Virus record (IMG/VR): IMGVR_UViG_3300031787_000461
Span: 1 to 34,531 of that record
Reading direction: 5' to 3' (one strand)
DNA: 34,531 bases
Source: a virus
Shown here: one piece after another, positions 1 to 6,387 of the stretch
Numbering within the stretch: position 1 is the first letter of the stretch
Layout of the letters: the number at the start of each line of letters is the position of its first letter
The notes under the pieces: model-generated
What the model saw: the letters and a program-made list of their open reading frames with translations, nothing else
What the model was told of the DNA's origin: nothing
Database searches by the model: none
Made by a program: the position numbers and the translations under genes

Positions 1-61
1 GCAGATATTAGATGCTTTAAAAGTAAACAATAAGACTGTATATTCTAACCACAAAATCTAA
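1..61 (+). CDS. Partial: 3' end of the M15 endolysin gene
   Basis: This is the last 19 codons plus stop of the endolysin whose complete copy lies at 34016-34465. It is a fragment only because the circular molecule was opened here, and the reading frame and stop codon match the full copy. It is not a separate gene. Confidence 0.95.
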   Translation, partial: QILDALKVNNKTVYSNHKI

Positions 62-127
62 CCAAACCAAAACCACATATAATGAGCAAGAAAAATGTCC
101 TAGTAATAGGCGACACTCATGAGCCAT
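1..127. repeat. Left copy of 127-bp terminal direct repeat (circular overlap)
   Basis: These 127 bases are identical to 34405-34531. The overlap joins the endolysin 3' end to the phosphoesterase 5' end without disturbing either gene, so the contig closes into a circle of 34,404 bp. A length of exactly 127 matches a common assembler k-mer size, so this is more likely an assembly overlap of a circularly permuted genome than a true physical terminal repeat. That last step is inference. Confidence 0.95.
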
Positions 128-786
128 TCTGTCATCCTGGATACAAGAACTTTTGCTATGAAGTAGCTAATAAGTTTCAATGTTCTGAGGTTGTACATAT
201 TGGCGATGAAGTTGACAATCATGCCATCAGTTATCACGAATCTAAACCTGACGGACATGGAGCAGGTAGAGAAGCAGATTTAGCCCAAGAGGCAATGTAC
301 AAATGGTACAAGACTTTCCCTAATGTAAAAGTATGTATTGGTAACCACTCAGCCCTTCACAAAAGAAAGGCTCAAACAAGCGGTTTACCAGAACGTTTTA
401 TTAAATCCTATGAACAAGCTTGGGATGCTCCTAGAGGCTGGAAATGGGCTTTAGAATGGGAAATAGATAGTGTTCTGTACACTCATGGTACAGGATCATC
501 AGGACAAGCAGGTGCAATCAATAGAGCAAGAGATGCTCGACAATCAACAGTAATAGGTCATATACATAGCTTTGGCGGTGTTCTTTATAGTTCATCTGAC
601 AAGGATATGATATTCGGCATGAATGTAGGCTGTGGCATAGATATAGATGCCTATGCTATGGAGTATTCAAGACCTTTCCCCAAAAGACCCACATTAGGCT
701 GTGGAGTTGTTCTAGATGGTGGAAGAGTTGCTATATTTGTTCCAATGCCACTAGGCAGTAAGATTATTAGGTTACCTAAAAAGTAA
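82..786 (+). CDS. Calcineurin-like metallophosphoesterase
   Basis: The protein has 234 residues with the full metallophosphoesterase motif series: GDTH at 10-13 (Asp11, His13), GDEVDNH at 41-47 (Asp42), GNHS at 87-90 (Asn88, His89), THG at 134-136 (His135) and GHIHS at 159-163 (His160, His162). In this family these residues hold a two-metal centre that hydrolyses phosphoester bonds. The substrate cannot be told from sequence; phage members may act on nucleotides, nucleic acid ends or cyclic nucleotides. There is no signal peptide, so it should be cytoplasmic. It is the first gene after the endolysin on the circular map, 20 bp beyond its stop, so it is probably at the tail of the late transcript. 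A hairpin terminator follows at 808-853. Confidence 0.9.
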   Translation: MSKKNVLVIGDTHEPFCHPGYKNFCYEVANKFQCSEVVHIGDEVDNHAISYHESKPDGHGAGREADLAQEAMYKWYKTFPNVKVCIGNHSALHKRKAQTSGLPERFIKSYEQAWDAPRGWKWALEWEIDSVLYTHGTGSSGQAGAINRARDARQSTVIGHIHSFGGVLYSSSDKDMIFGMNVGCGIDIDAYAMEYSRPFPKRPTLGCGVVLDGGRVAIFVPMPLGSKIIRLPKK

Positions 787-807
787 CTATAGTTTAGTAA
801 ATATAAG

Positions 808-853
808 AAAGTGTGTATTACATTGATATTCAATGCAGTATGCACTTTTTATT
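808..853 (+). terminator. Rho-independent terminator after phosphoesterase
   Basis: AAAGTG (808-813) pairs with CACTTT (843-848). Inside it, CATTG (821-825) pairs with CAATG (831-835) around an ATATT loop, and the right arm runs into a T-tract. It sits 22 bases after the phosphoesterase stop and before two small genes. Confidence 0.65.
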
Positions 854-871
854 TCAGTATCAATTAAATCG

Positions 872-879
872 TAAATTTG
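872..879 (+). promoter_or_regulatory. Bacteroidota -7 element (TAAATTTG)
   Basis: TAAATTTG matches the Bacteroidota sigma-A -7 consensus TAnnTTTG. I see no convincing TTG at the -33 position. Because the element ends at 879, transcription would start near 884, after the ATG at 881. If this promoter is used, the following gene more likely begins at the in-frame ATG at 917. Confidence 0.45.
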
Positions 880-880
880 T

Positions 881-1042
881 ATGAACAGAGAAGTAGACGT
901 TAAGATTAACCAATTAATGAAAGAAAAGACTCACTTAGAAGCAAAGCTTGAGTTGATTGTTAGGGAATTACGACTTACTGTACTTAAAAATAGTATCACA
1001 AATGTTAATGCACATCATACAACTGACCGAAGAGGAAGATGA
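881..1042 (+). CDS. Small hypothetical coiled-coil protein (53 aa)
   Basis: This 53-residue open frame starts MNREVDVKINQLMKEKTHLE. Residues 5-37 are charged with regularly spaced Leu and Ile, which suggests a short coiled coil; the tail is basic (HHTTDRRGR). An alternative in-frame ATG at 917 would fit a promoter at 872-879. Its 3' end overlaps the next gene by 41 bases in another frame. I do not recognise the family. The promoter, the terminator just upstream and the tight overlap support it as a real gene, but its small size keeps confidence moderate. Confidence 0.5.
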   Translation: MNREVDVKINQLMKEKTHLEAKLELIVRELRLTVLKNSITNVNAHHTTDRRGR

Positions 1043-1274
1043 AAGCTACGAGTTCCAGGATAATTCTGAGGAATCAGATGCTTATATCAACATCTATCAG
1101 GTGGCGAGTGTAACGGCTGATGAAGAAAATAGTGATAGGTGTTTTGTATATATGGCTAATGAAGATTACTTCTATGTGAATGAAACAGTAGAAAGCTTTA
1201 TTACAAGGTATCAAGCAATCCTTTACGGATCAGTATTGACAAAGTTTTATGACACTAGAAATAGTCATAATTAA
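1002..1274 (+). CDS. Small acidic hypothetical protein
   Basis: The protein has about 90 residues with starts possible at ATG 1002 or ATG 1008; I prefer an ATG over the upstream TTG at 957. The N-terminal 30 residues are very acidic (TEEEDESYEFQDNSEESD). The rest has a beta-strand pattern followed by a helix (FYVNETVESFITRY), a layout seen in small one-domain proteins of the FlbD type, but this likeness is weak. It is the last rightward gene before the convergent terminators and overlaps the upstream small gene, so it is probably co-transcribed with it. The function is unknown. Confidence 0.6.
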   Translation: MLMHIIQLTEEEDESYEFQDNSEESDAYINIYQVASVTADEENSDRCFVYMANEDYFYVNETVESFITRYQAILYGSVLTKFYDTRNSHN

Positions 1275-1317
1275 AATAGCTCTCATGTGTGGTGTGTGAT
1301 TGTGTGTAGTTTTGGTT

Positions 1318-1346
1318 AACCCTCAGGTAAAATCTGGGGGTTTTTT
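1318..1346 (+). terminator. Rho-independent terminator ending the late unit
   Basis: A 9-bp stem forms from AACCCTCAG (1318-1326) and CTGGGGGTT (1334-1342), with one T-G wobble, a 7-base loop and a T6 tract at 1341-1346. It lies 43 bases after the last rightward gene and faces the leftward unit. Confidence 0.85.
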
Positions 1347-1377
1347 ATGTGTCAAAAAACGCACTTTTTGATACATA
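1346..1377. repeat. 13-bp inverted repeat between opposed terminators
   Basis: The left arm is 1346-1358 (TATGTGTCAAAAA) and the right arm 1365-1377 (TTTTTGATACATA). All 13 positions pair if one G-T wobble is allowed, around a 6-base loop. It sits between the rightward and leftward terminators. With A-runs and T-runs on both strands it could be a bidirectional terminator or a protein-binding palindrome. Confidence 0.6.
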
Positions 1378-1394
1378 TTAGTTCTATATAAGTC

Positions 1395-1426
1395 AAAAAA
1401 AGACCCCACTATGAATAGCAGGGTCT
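1395..1426 (-). terminator. Rho-independent terminator ending the early unit
   Basis: On the minus strand AGACCC (1426-1421) pairs with GGGTCT (1406-1401). A second 4-bp helix lies inside (CTAT 1409-1412 with ATAG 1415-1418), and a run of seven T follows (A 1395-1401 on the plus strand). It is 28 bases beyond the stop of the last leftward gene. Confidence 0.85.
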
Positions 1427-1453
1427 AACTTATTAAACTACAAACAAAACATA

Positions 1454-1642
1454 CTACTTTTTGTTATATACCGATGAAGCATAACCTATAGTTGCTACAA
1501 CTGCTATAACGTATAAACATCTTTCATACCATTCCCAACCTAATGGATTGTACTTATTAATAATAAATGCAAATGGTAGATACAAACCTACTAATAAAAG
1601 TGATAGGTTGATGATTATTTCTTTGTAAATTTTTGGATTCAT
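1454..1642 (-). CDS. Small two-helix membrane protein (62 aa)
   Basis: This is the last gene of the leftward unit, 62 residues long. Two hydrophobic stretches (about residues 10-28 and 42-57) are separated by a polar turn (NKYNPLGWEWYER), which gives a small two-span inner-membrane protein. It starts 2 bp after the stop of the gene at 1645-1899, so the two are surely co-transcribed. Nothing shows its role. A holin is unlikely at this early-unit position, and a membrane exclusion or host-modifying function would be speculation. Confidence 0.65.
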   Translation of the reverse strand: MNPKIYKEIIINLSLLLVGLYLPFAFIINKYNPLGWEWYERCLYVIAVVATIGYASSVYNKK

Positions 1643-1644
1643 AA

Positions 1645-1899
1645 CTAAAATGGTAATTTTTTATCCGTTGGTTTATAATCACCTGCTTTAAATGTATCCA
1701 TTTCACAATAGAAATCACTTTGTTCAGGTCCTGCGTTCTTTTTGTCTTTGATAAGGATAGAACACCATCCTTTGTTAGATGCTGCGAAGTCATTTAGTTT
1801 CTTTAAGTCCTCTGGACCAAATGATACTTTTCTGAATGATCCGTAAGCTGATCTAAGTGTGAAACATCTTCCTAAGAAGTTCTCTTTTTGTGTTGCCAT
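1645..1899 (-). CDS. Hypothetical protein with LPF C-terminus (84 aa)
   Basis: This 84-residue soluble protein starts MATQKENFLGRCFTLRSAYG. I do not recognise a domain. The last residues, KPTDKKLPF, recall the LPF or IPF tip of bacterial single-stranded DNA-binding proteins, though the acidic run normally before that tip is missing. It lies between a MazG-like gene and a small membrane protein in a tightly packed cluster. It may be a replication or host-interaction accessory, but that rests only on position and the last three residues. Confidence 0.7.
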   Translation of the reverse strand: MATQKENFLGRCFTLRSAYGSFRKVSFGPEDLKKLNDFAASNKGWCSILIKDKKNAGPEQSDFYCEMDTFKAGDYKPTDKKLPF

Positions 1900-1914
1900 G
1901 ATATTTGTTTTGGT

Positions 1915-2118
1915 TTATAAACTATTTTTAATTCCTTCTTTGAATTTCTCTAAGTATAATACAGCGTCCATAAGTTCTTGCTGTAAATGCTCAGCCCATT
2001 CTTTAGTGTTTAAGTCAGTCCTGTCTAGGTTAGTTCCGTATTTAGTAAAGCCAATGTTAGCTCTGTCTTTATACTTTGTAATAACAGACTCGACTATACT
2101 GTCATACTTATTCTCCAT
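1915..2118 (-). CDS. MazG-like nucleotide pyrophosphohydrolase-type protein
   Basis: This 67-residue, all-helical protein contains FTKYGTNLDRTDLNTKEW at about 24-41 followed by the helix EHLQQELMDAVLYLEKF. This pattern is typical of short phage proteins usually assigned to the MazG or all-alpha NTP-pyrophosphatase superfamily, where E..xD residues on paired helices bind Mg2+ and the enzyme clears unwanted nucleotides. Only one half of a usual catalytic unit is visible, so it would have to act as an oligomer. It overlaps the upstream gene by 11 bp. The family assignment is from motif memory and is moderate. Confidence 0.6.
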   Translation of the reverse strand: MENKYDSIVESVITKYKDRANIGFTKYGTNLDRTDLNTKEWAEHLQQELMDAVLYLEKFKEGIKNSL

Positions 2119-2320
2119 TACCTTTATATTTTCTTACTTGTTCTTTAAGTTGTGCTCTCCATTTGATGTCTACTGTACCATCGTTTAAGATGTCTTCTAC
2201 TAACTTAATAGTTTCAGCAGTTACAAACTTGCTTTCCTTAGGAACTACAGTAACCTTAACCTCTTTTTTAGTTGTCTTAGTTACATTTTCTGATTTGTTT
2301 TCTAACTCTAAATTTTCCAT
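2108..2320 (-). CDS. Hypothetical lysine-rich protein (70 aa)
   Basis: The protein has 70 residues. The first 28 are charged and low in complexity (ENKSENVTKTTKKEVKVTV) and probably disordered. The rest (AETIKLVEDILNDGTVDIKW...) looks like two helices ending in a basic segment. The family was not recognised. It overlaps the MazG-like gene downstream by 11 bp, which suggests translational coupling. Confidence 0.65.
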   Translation of the reverse strand: MENLELENKSENVTKTTKKEVKVTVVPKESKFVTAETIKLVEDILNDGTVDIKWRAQLKEQVRKYKGNGE

Positions 2321-2331
2321 AATTGTTGTTT

Positions 2332-2463
2332 TTATCTACCTTGTTGTCGGTAGGGTTTTACATTTTTGTCTTTAGGTCCGTTTCTTTTCTTAGCCTTACC
2401 CAACCTTCTCTTCCCAAAATTGACCTTTGTGCTCGTTCCAAGTGCTGATTTTGCTTTCGCCAT
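2332..2463 (-). CDS. Very basic small protein, overlaps the VRR-NUC gene (43 aa)
   Basis: This 43-codon frame starts at ATG 2463, inside the 3' end of the nuclease gene but in a different frame, and ends at TAA 2332. The product starts MAKAKSALGTSTKVNFGKRR and ends KPYRQQGR; about a third of residues are Lys or Arg. Small proteins with an FGKRR..GKAKK core and a YRxQGR tail are, as I recall, common next to nuclease genes in Bacteroidota phages. It fills a gap of 75 bases that otherwise has no gene. Such charge suggests nucleic-acid binding, which is not demonstrated. Confidence 0.7.
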   Translation of the reverse strand: MAKAKSALGTSTKVNFGKRRLGKAKKRNGPKDKNVKPYRQQGR

Positions 2464-2776
2464 TGTCTAAAAATATTGTTAAATTAATTGTTCCGTCTGA
2501 TACTTGTTGACATACAATAGATGTGCCACCGCACATACCTAAGTGAGTTAAGAAACTTGTCTGTGATACGCTTAGTCTATCACCTATAGCTTTAATCTCA
2601 CAAGCAATGAACTGACCATAGTTCTTATGGTAACCTATGATGTCAGGTAAACCTTTCTTACCAATGAAAGACCTTCCTTTGACTGCTAGGTTGTTGTTTC
2701 TCCATACCTCATAACCTAAACTATCTAAATATTCTAGCATCATCTTGGTTAAGTCACTTGCTGTTTTATATGTCAT
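2396..2776 (-). CDS. VRR-NUC domain nuclease
   Basis: The protein has 126 residues. The core GLPDIIGY (42-49), CEIK (59-62) and Q72 form the D..(E)xK..Q pattern of the VRR-NUC branch of PD-(D/E)xK nucleases, with Asp45, Glu60 and Lys62 as the expected metal and catalytic residues. In this family stand-alone phage proteins cut branched or flapped DNA, including Holliday-junction-type structures. It probably processes replication or recombination intermediates before packaging, consistent with the annealing protein and helicase in the same unit. The length is normal for stand-alone members. Confidence 0.85.
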   Translation of the reverse strand: MTYKTASDLTKMMLEYLDSLGYEVWRNNNLAVKGRSFIGKKGLPDIIGYHKNYGQFIACEIKAIGDRLSVSQTSFLTHLGMCGGTSIVCQQVSDGTINLTIFLDNGESKISTWNEHKGQFWEEKVG

Positions 2777-2795
2777 ATAAACGAAATTACATTAA

Positions 2796-3167
2796 TTAAT
2801 CGAAACGTATCATCTCCATAGTTGGAACTTTTACATATCTAACGCCCTCCACTATCTTAGTTTTACCCCATTTAAAGTGTCTTCTTGCCTTAATTCTTAG
2901 CATCTCAGCTCTTATAAAGTAAATCCTATCTTTAAGGTCAAAGTTGATAGCAAAGAACTCTACTCTTGTATCAGCTATGCCGCTAGGCTTACCATTATTC
3001 TCGTATTCAAGCCACATGAATTTTTGCTTGAGTGCTTTTGGCTGTTGGATAACGAGGATTTTTGTGTTCCTAGCAAACAATAATAATGCCTGGTAAGTGC
3101 CATCTTTAGCCTTAGCTTGTTCTATGTCGAACTTACGAGTATTCTTATAGTTCCTATTTAAGTCCAC
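2796..3167 (-). CDS. Hypothetical protein (123 aa)
   Basis: The protein has 123 residues with a basic N-terminus (NRNYKNTRKFDIEQAKAKDG). An alpha-beta core includes ILVIQQPK, MWLEYENNG, and a FAINF..RIYFI strand pair. I cannot assign a family. There is no signal peptide or membrane span. It overlaps the upstream HTH gene by 14 bp and ends 19 bp before the VRR-NUC gene, so it probably acts in DNA metabolism, by context only. Confidence 0.7.
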   Translation of the reverse strand: MDLNRNYKNTRKFDIEQAKAKDGTYQALLLFARNTKILVIQQPKALKQKFMWLEYENNGKPSGIADTRVEFFAINFDLKDRIYFIRAEMLRIKARRHFKWGKTKIVEGVRYVKVPTMEMIRFD

Positions 3168-3363
3168 TTCGCTTTGGTAGTTTTAGTTTCTTAGCGTAAA
3201 AGTAAAGTGTTCTAGTGCCTATACCGATACCAACTGCTATGTCTGTTATATCGTTAAATCTAGCAGTATCATACCAAGCTTTGGTTATAATACGTTCTTT
3301 CATGTTCTCTATGTTAAGGTCTTCACCTTCTACATATTCTACATCGGTGGGTTTTTGCTTCAT
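3154..3363 (-). CDS. Small helix-turn-helix protein (69 aa)
   Basis: The protein has 69 residues. The C-terminal half, DITDIAVGIGIGTRTLYFYAKKL, has the length and spacing of a helix-turn-helix (a short helix, a turn near Gly-Ile-Gly, then a recognition helix with basic residues), and the tail is basic (KLPKRSGLK). It may bind DNA as a regulator or replication accessory. It lies 3 bp after the gene at 3367-3606 and overlaps the next gene by 14 bp. The family name is uncertain. Confidence 0.65.
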   Translation of the reverse strand: MKQKPTDVEYVEGEDLNIENMKERIITKAWYDTARFNDITDIAVGIGIGTRTLYFYAKKLKLPKRSGLK

Positions 3364-3366
3364 AGC

Positions 3367-3606
3367 TTATTTGTTTTGGTTATAATGTTTATCATACCAT
3401 AATTCAGCATTTATTTGCCAATATTCAGCTTTAATGTTTTTCATATCTTCATTTGAAGCATTATTAATAGAAGCAATTCTATAAGCATCTATTATCTGCT
3501 CTTTTTCTTTTTGTTTACAATATTCAAGTTGGTCTAAAAAAGCAAACGTAACTTTAAAATGATTTTCAGTCATCCATTCTTGCAATTCTTGTATTGATGT
3601 TTTCAT
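3367..3606 (-). CDS. Hypothetical helical protein (79 aa)
   Basis: This 79-residue protein is mostly helical and contains QKEKEQIIDAYRIA followed by ELWYDKHYN. Short proteins with KEKEQIIDAY and a YW or YY..HY ending recur in Bacteroidota phages, but I know no function. Its start is 3 bp after the stop of the dnaB-tail remnant (3610-3669), as would be expected if it originally followed dnaB directly before the HNH gene was inserted. Confidence 0.7.
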   Translation of the reverse strand: MKTSIQELQEWMTENHFKVTFAFLDQLEYCKQKEKEQIIDAYRIASINNASNEDMKNIKAEYWQINAELWYDKHYNQNK

Positions 3607-3609
3607 AGT

Positions 3610-3669
3610 TTAAATTTTATAGTCTTCAAATGTGGTTGTTTCTCCAATAAATCTGATAGGTAAATTTCC
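3610..3669 (-). pseudogene. dnaB: Displaced remnant of the dnaB 3' end
   Basis: Read on the minus strand, this stretch encodes GNLPIRFIGETTTFEDYKI and a stop. The intact helicase ends VNIPVQFIGETTTFKDYDTH. About 37 of 51 bases match over the shared part, and most differences in FIGETTTF are synonymous. It lies just after the HNH gene stop and has no start of its own. The simplest reading is that it is the original dnaB tail, stranded when the HNH gene and a substitute tail were inserted. It might still be translated if some processing joined it, but no intron core fits in the space. Confidence 0.8.
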
Positions 3670-3671
3670 TG

Positions 3672-4178
3672 TTATACTAATATAAATGGTGTATTGTTTT
3701 TTATTTTACCTAATACCTTTTGTCCAATATTTTGTTCAGAATATTTACCGTAAAAAGCAGCAGCCTCCTTTATGCTTTTATAATAAACACCGTTTTGGGT
3801 ATTTAAAACAAGTTTAGCGTGTAAGTTAGAAGCAGATTCCTTTTGTTTATCACTAGGTTTTTGCAATCCTATTTTATATGCGTGAAGCATATTTTCTGAT
3901 TGGGTAACCCATTCTAAATTTTCAATAGAATTATCAAATTTAATTCCGTTTATATGATTTACCTGTGGTTTATTTTCAGGGTTCGGTATAAACGCCATTG
4001 CAACTAATCTGTGCATTTTAAATTTTTTAGGCTTAGAGTTTTTCCATAATTGGACTACTAAATAGCCATCTTTGTCTACTTGCACCTTAATCAGCTTTTT
4101 TCGTTTTACGTTAAAAACTGTATTTACATCTGTAATGATGTAATTTTCATAACCTGGAATTTCTTTAGTGTGTATCAT
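3672..4178 (-). CDS. HNH homing endonuclease (NUMOD4-HNH-NUMOD1 type)
   Basis: The protein has 168 residues from ATG 4178; an upstream ATG at 4202 adds 8 residues but is unneeded. Residues 1-25 (EIPGYENYIITDVNTVFNV) match the NUMOD4 opening, 56-91 contain the HNH core (MHRLVAMAF, then VNHINGIKFDNSIENLEW) and 133-150 (YKSIKEAAAFYG) look like a NUMOD1 DNA-binding motif. Such enzymes nick or cut specific DNA sites and drive their own spread. The gene overlaps the dnaB stop by 14 bp, and a second copy of the dnaB tail lies just downstream, so it appears to have invaded the helicase 3' end. Free-standing rather than intron-borne. Confidence 0.92.
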   Translation of the reverse strand: MIHTKEIPGYENYIITDVNTVFNVKRKKLIKVQVDKDGYLVVQLWKNSKPKKFKMHRLVAMAFIPNPENKPQVNHINGIKFDNSIENLEWVTQSENMLHAYKIGLQKPSDKQKESASNLHAKLVLNTQNGVYYKSIKEAAAFYGKYSEQNIGQKVLGKIKNNTPFILV

Positions 4179-5505
4179 AATCTTTAAATGTTGTTGTTTC
4201 ACCGATGAATTGTACTGGAATATTTACGCATTTACCATGCCTGTTCTTCTCTACCTTAACGATAACAAGGTCGTCAGGATGGTATTCTTTACCACCAATC
4301 TCTACAGGCTCTTTCATTTCGTAATAAGATGGTCGCATAAGCATAATAACTATGTCAGCGTCTTGTTCAATACTACCAGATTCTCTAAGATCAGACAACA
4401 TTGGTAGCTTATCAGCCCTTTCCTCAACCTTTCTAGATAACTGCGATAAAGCAATAATAGGTACTTCCAACTCTTTGGCTAAGGCTTTAAGGCTTCTGCT
4501 TATAAAACTTACTTCCTGCTCTCGGTTTTGGTTTGATTTGCCTTGTCCACTCATAAGCTGAAGATAGTCTAGGAATATAACCTTAATACCATACTTCTGC
4601 TTTAGAATAGTAGCCTTAGCTCTGAGTTGTGAGATACTGATTCCTCCAGTATCCTCTATGTAGATGGGTGCTGTGATTATCTTGTCATCTGTCTTTAAAA
4701 GTAGCTTTCTTTCATAGTCATTCAAATTATTCGTTCTAAGGCGTTTTAAGGGCACTTGGCTTGTTATTGACTCTAACCTTTCAACAAGCTGTTCGGAGCT
4801 CATTTCGAGGCTAAAAATAGCCGTAGGAACGTTATTTAGGATAGCTAAGTGATAAACACTTGAAAGCATCATTGCTGTCTTACCTGCACCAGGTCTTGCA
4901 GCTATAATACATAGGTCAGGTTTACACCATCCTGCTATAGTCTTGTTTAGTTCATCAAAACCAGTATTAAATCCTAAAAGTTCGCCATTACTTGCTAAAT
5001 CTCTAGCAAAATTGATTGCCATAACTACGTCTGTTATGCTTTTTTCATATAAATTACCATATTCTAGTAAACCTATAAGTTGACTATTAAGGTCAGATAA
5101 AAGGTCTAATGACTGACTATCGTTGTCTAAACAACTATTCTCAGCTATTCTAAGCACTTTATAAGCTTCACGCTTCTTGTACATCTCAATAACAATCTCA
5201 ATGTGTGTGTTTATATGAGCTGTTGTAGTTACATTATCAGTTAACTTTGATAAGTAATATGCACCACCTTCTCGTATTATGTCTTCATCTTGGGAGAGTT
5301 TTTGAGCTACGGTAGTAAGGTCTATAGATATGTTACTATCATACATTTCCTTAATAGCGTTAAAGATTTTTTGGTGCTTTAGATCGTAAAATATGTCAGT
5401 TTTTAGATGACCTATAACCAATGGGATAGTTCTTTTGTCTAAAAGCAATGCACCAAGTATGTTAGATTCAATATCTAAAGCTTTTGGTAGGTTTATAGCT
5501 ATCAT
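4165..5505 (-). CDS. dnaB: Replicative DNA helicase, DnaB family
   Basis: The protein has 446 residues with a DnaB N-terminal helical domain (about 1-110) and a RecA-like C-terminal domain. Walker A ARPGAGKT is at 203-210, the EMSSEQL motif near 234, Walker B VIFLDYLQL at 309-317, followed by ALSQLSR, SDLRESGSIEQDADIV and the arginine-finger region KNRHGK. It is the hexameric 5'-3' helicase that unwinds phage DNA at the fork. The preceding winged-helix gene probably encodes its loader or initiator. The 4-bp ATGA overlap with the 79-aa gene upstream shows coupling. The last 20 residues appear to have been supplied with the HNH insertion. Confidence 0.96.
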   Translation of the reverse strand: MIAINLPKALDIESNILGALLLDKRTIPLVIGHLKTDIFYDLKHQKIFNAIKEMYDSNISIDLTTVAQKLSQDEDIIREGGAYYLSKLTDNVTTTAHINTHIEIVIEMYKKREAYKVLRIAENSCLDNDSQSLDLLSDLNSQLIGLLEYGNLYEKSITDVVMAINFARDLASNGELLGFNTGFDELNKTIAGWCKPDLCIIAARPGAGKTAMMLSSVYHLAILNNVPTAIFSLEMSSEQLVERLESITSQVPLKRLRTNNLNDYERKLLLKTDDKIITAPIYIEDTGGISISQLRAKATILKQKYGIKVIFLDYLQLMSGQGKSNQNREQEVSFISRSLKALAKELEVPIIALSQLSRKVEERADKLPMLSDLRESGSIEQDADIVIMLMRPSYYEMKEPVEIGGKEYHPDDLVIVKVEKNRHGKCVNIPVQFIGETTTFKDYDTH

Positions 5506-5741
5506 AATGCTTCTATTTCTTTTTCAACTTCTATTAAAAAATCTTGTCTTTGATCTATTTTTATAATCATTTTTTCATCTATTTCTTCATCATAATTTCT
5601 TATATAAGCTAATTCTGCTATCATTTCATCTAATGCTATTAATGCACATTTTTTAGCTTGGTTATAAGATAAATCCCAATATAGTATTATATCTTTATTA
5701 TACTTATCTACTAATTCTTTTGCTTTTTGTTTTGGTGTCAT
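5502..5741 (-). CDS. Hypothetical helical protein between initiator and helicase (79 aa)
   Basis: This 79-residue protein starts MTPKQKAKELVDKYNKDI and continues with QAKKCALIALDEMI. It is all-helical and acidic at the end. Proteins with this opening and the QAK.CALIA.DE segment are frequent in Bacteroidota phages but have no known role. It is coupled at both ends: its ATG overlaps the upstream stop by 1 base, and its stop overlaps the dnaB start by 4. Expression in step with the helicase suggests a replication accessory, which is inference. Confidence 0.75.
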   Translation of the reverse strand: MTPKQKAKELVDKYNKDIILYWDLSYNQAKKCALIALDEMIAELAYIRNYDEEIDEKMIIKIDQRQDFLIEVEKEIEAL

Positions 5742-6382
5742 TATTTAAGTTTTATTTGTGTAGTTATTTTGTTTGTAGGTACGTTAGTAGTATTAAATTT
5801 AGAACTATTTCTTTTCCAAGTTCTTACAGTAGCTTTCCAATCTTTCATGGGATTTTTACCTATTAACCAACCATTAGATTCATAATGGTCTATAAAATAA
5901 GAAGGATCAAGAGTTAAAAAGCCTATTTCTTTAGCATATAAGTCTATCTCATTAGCTGTTGGTCTTATAAACTTAGTCTTCTTAATATTTAATTTACTAT
6001 TAATTGTATTAGTATTACTTATAGGGGCACTTTCACCGACTTCGGCATTTATAGAACTCGGTGATTTATCATCTCGGATTGCTGGTGTATCATATACTAC
6101 ATGATTCCATCCAGTAAATCTTCCAAGCTCATTTATAACCTTTACAGACAAGATATAGTTCTTTGTTTGTAATCCCTTAAAAACTCTGTCTAGTTGACCT
6201 TTAGTGCAACCTAATCGTTCATGTAGGTTAGTTTTATAAACCACCCAATCATGCCTCATGCTTAGTAAATAAATTAATAATCCTCTCTCCTCTAATGTTA
6301 ATTCGACATTCCTAATAATCTCGTTGTCGATAGCAGTAAACTTCTCAGCCGATCTGCTCTTAACAATCATTCCTGTATTCAT
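5741..6382 (-). CDS. Winged-helix phage replication protein (probable initiator or helicase loader)
   Basis: The protein has 213 residues. Residues 15-75 (FTAIDNEIIRN..LTLEERGLLIYLLS.. then LGCTKGQLDRVFKGLQ) form a winged helix as in phage replication initiators. After a linker, 140-195 (PTANEIDLYAKEIGF...FIDHYESNGW...MKDWKATVRTWKRN) form a helical C-terminal module typical of proteins that load DnaB. It lies two genes upstream of dnaB in the same unit and should bind the origin and recruit the helicase. A GC-rich structured leader with a T-run lies directly before its ATG, with a promoter motif beyond it, so it may be separately regulated. Confidence 0.8.
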   Translation of the reverse strand: MNTGMIVKSRSAEKFTAIDNEIIRNVELTLEERGLLIYLLSMRHDWVVYKTNLHERLGCTKGQLDRVFKGLQTKNYILSVKVINELGRFTGWNHVVYDTPAIRDDKSPSSINAEVGESAPISNTNTINSKLNIKKTKFIRPTANEIDLYAKEIGFLTLDPSYFIDHYESNGWLIGKNPMKDWKATVRTWKRNSSKFNTTNVPTNKITTQIKLK

Positions 6383-6387
6383 AAAAT

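Noticed and set aside
1-127. Short physical direct terminal repeat used for packaging
   Set aside because: The length equals a standard assembler k-mer and the overlap falls in ordinary coding sequence of two genes, not beside the terminase. Circular closure explains it fully.
3610-4230. Group I intron or intein in dnaB
   Set aside because: The HNH frame overlaps the dnaB stop and ends 3 bases before the remnant. There is no room for a ribozyme core, and the upstream exon already has its own complete tail and stop. No intein splicing residues border the HNH protein.
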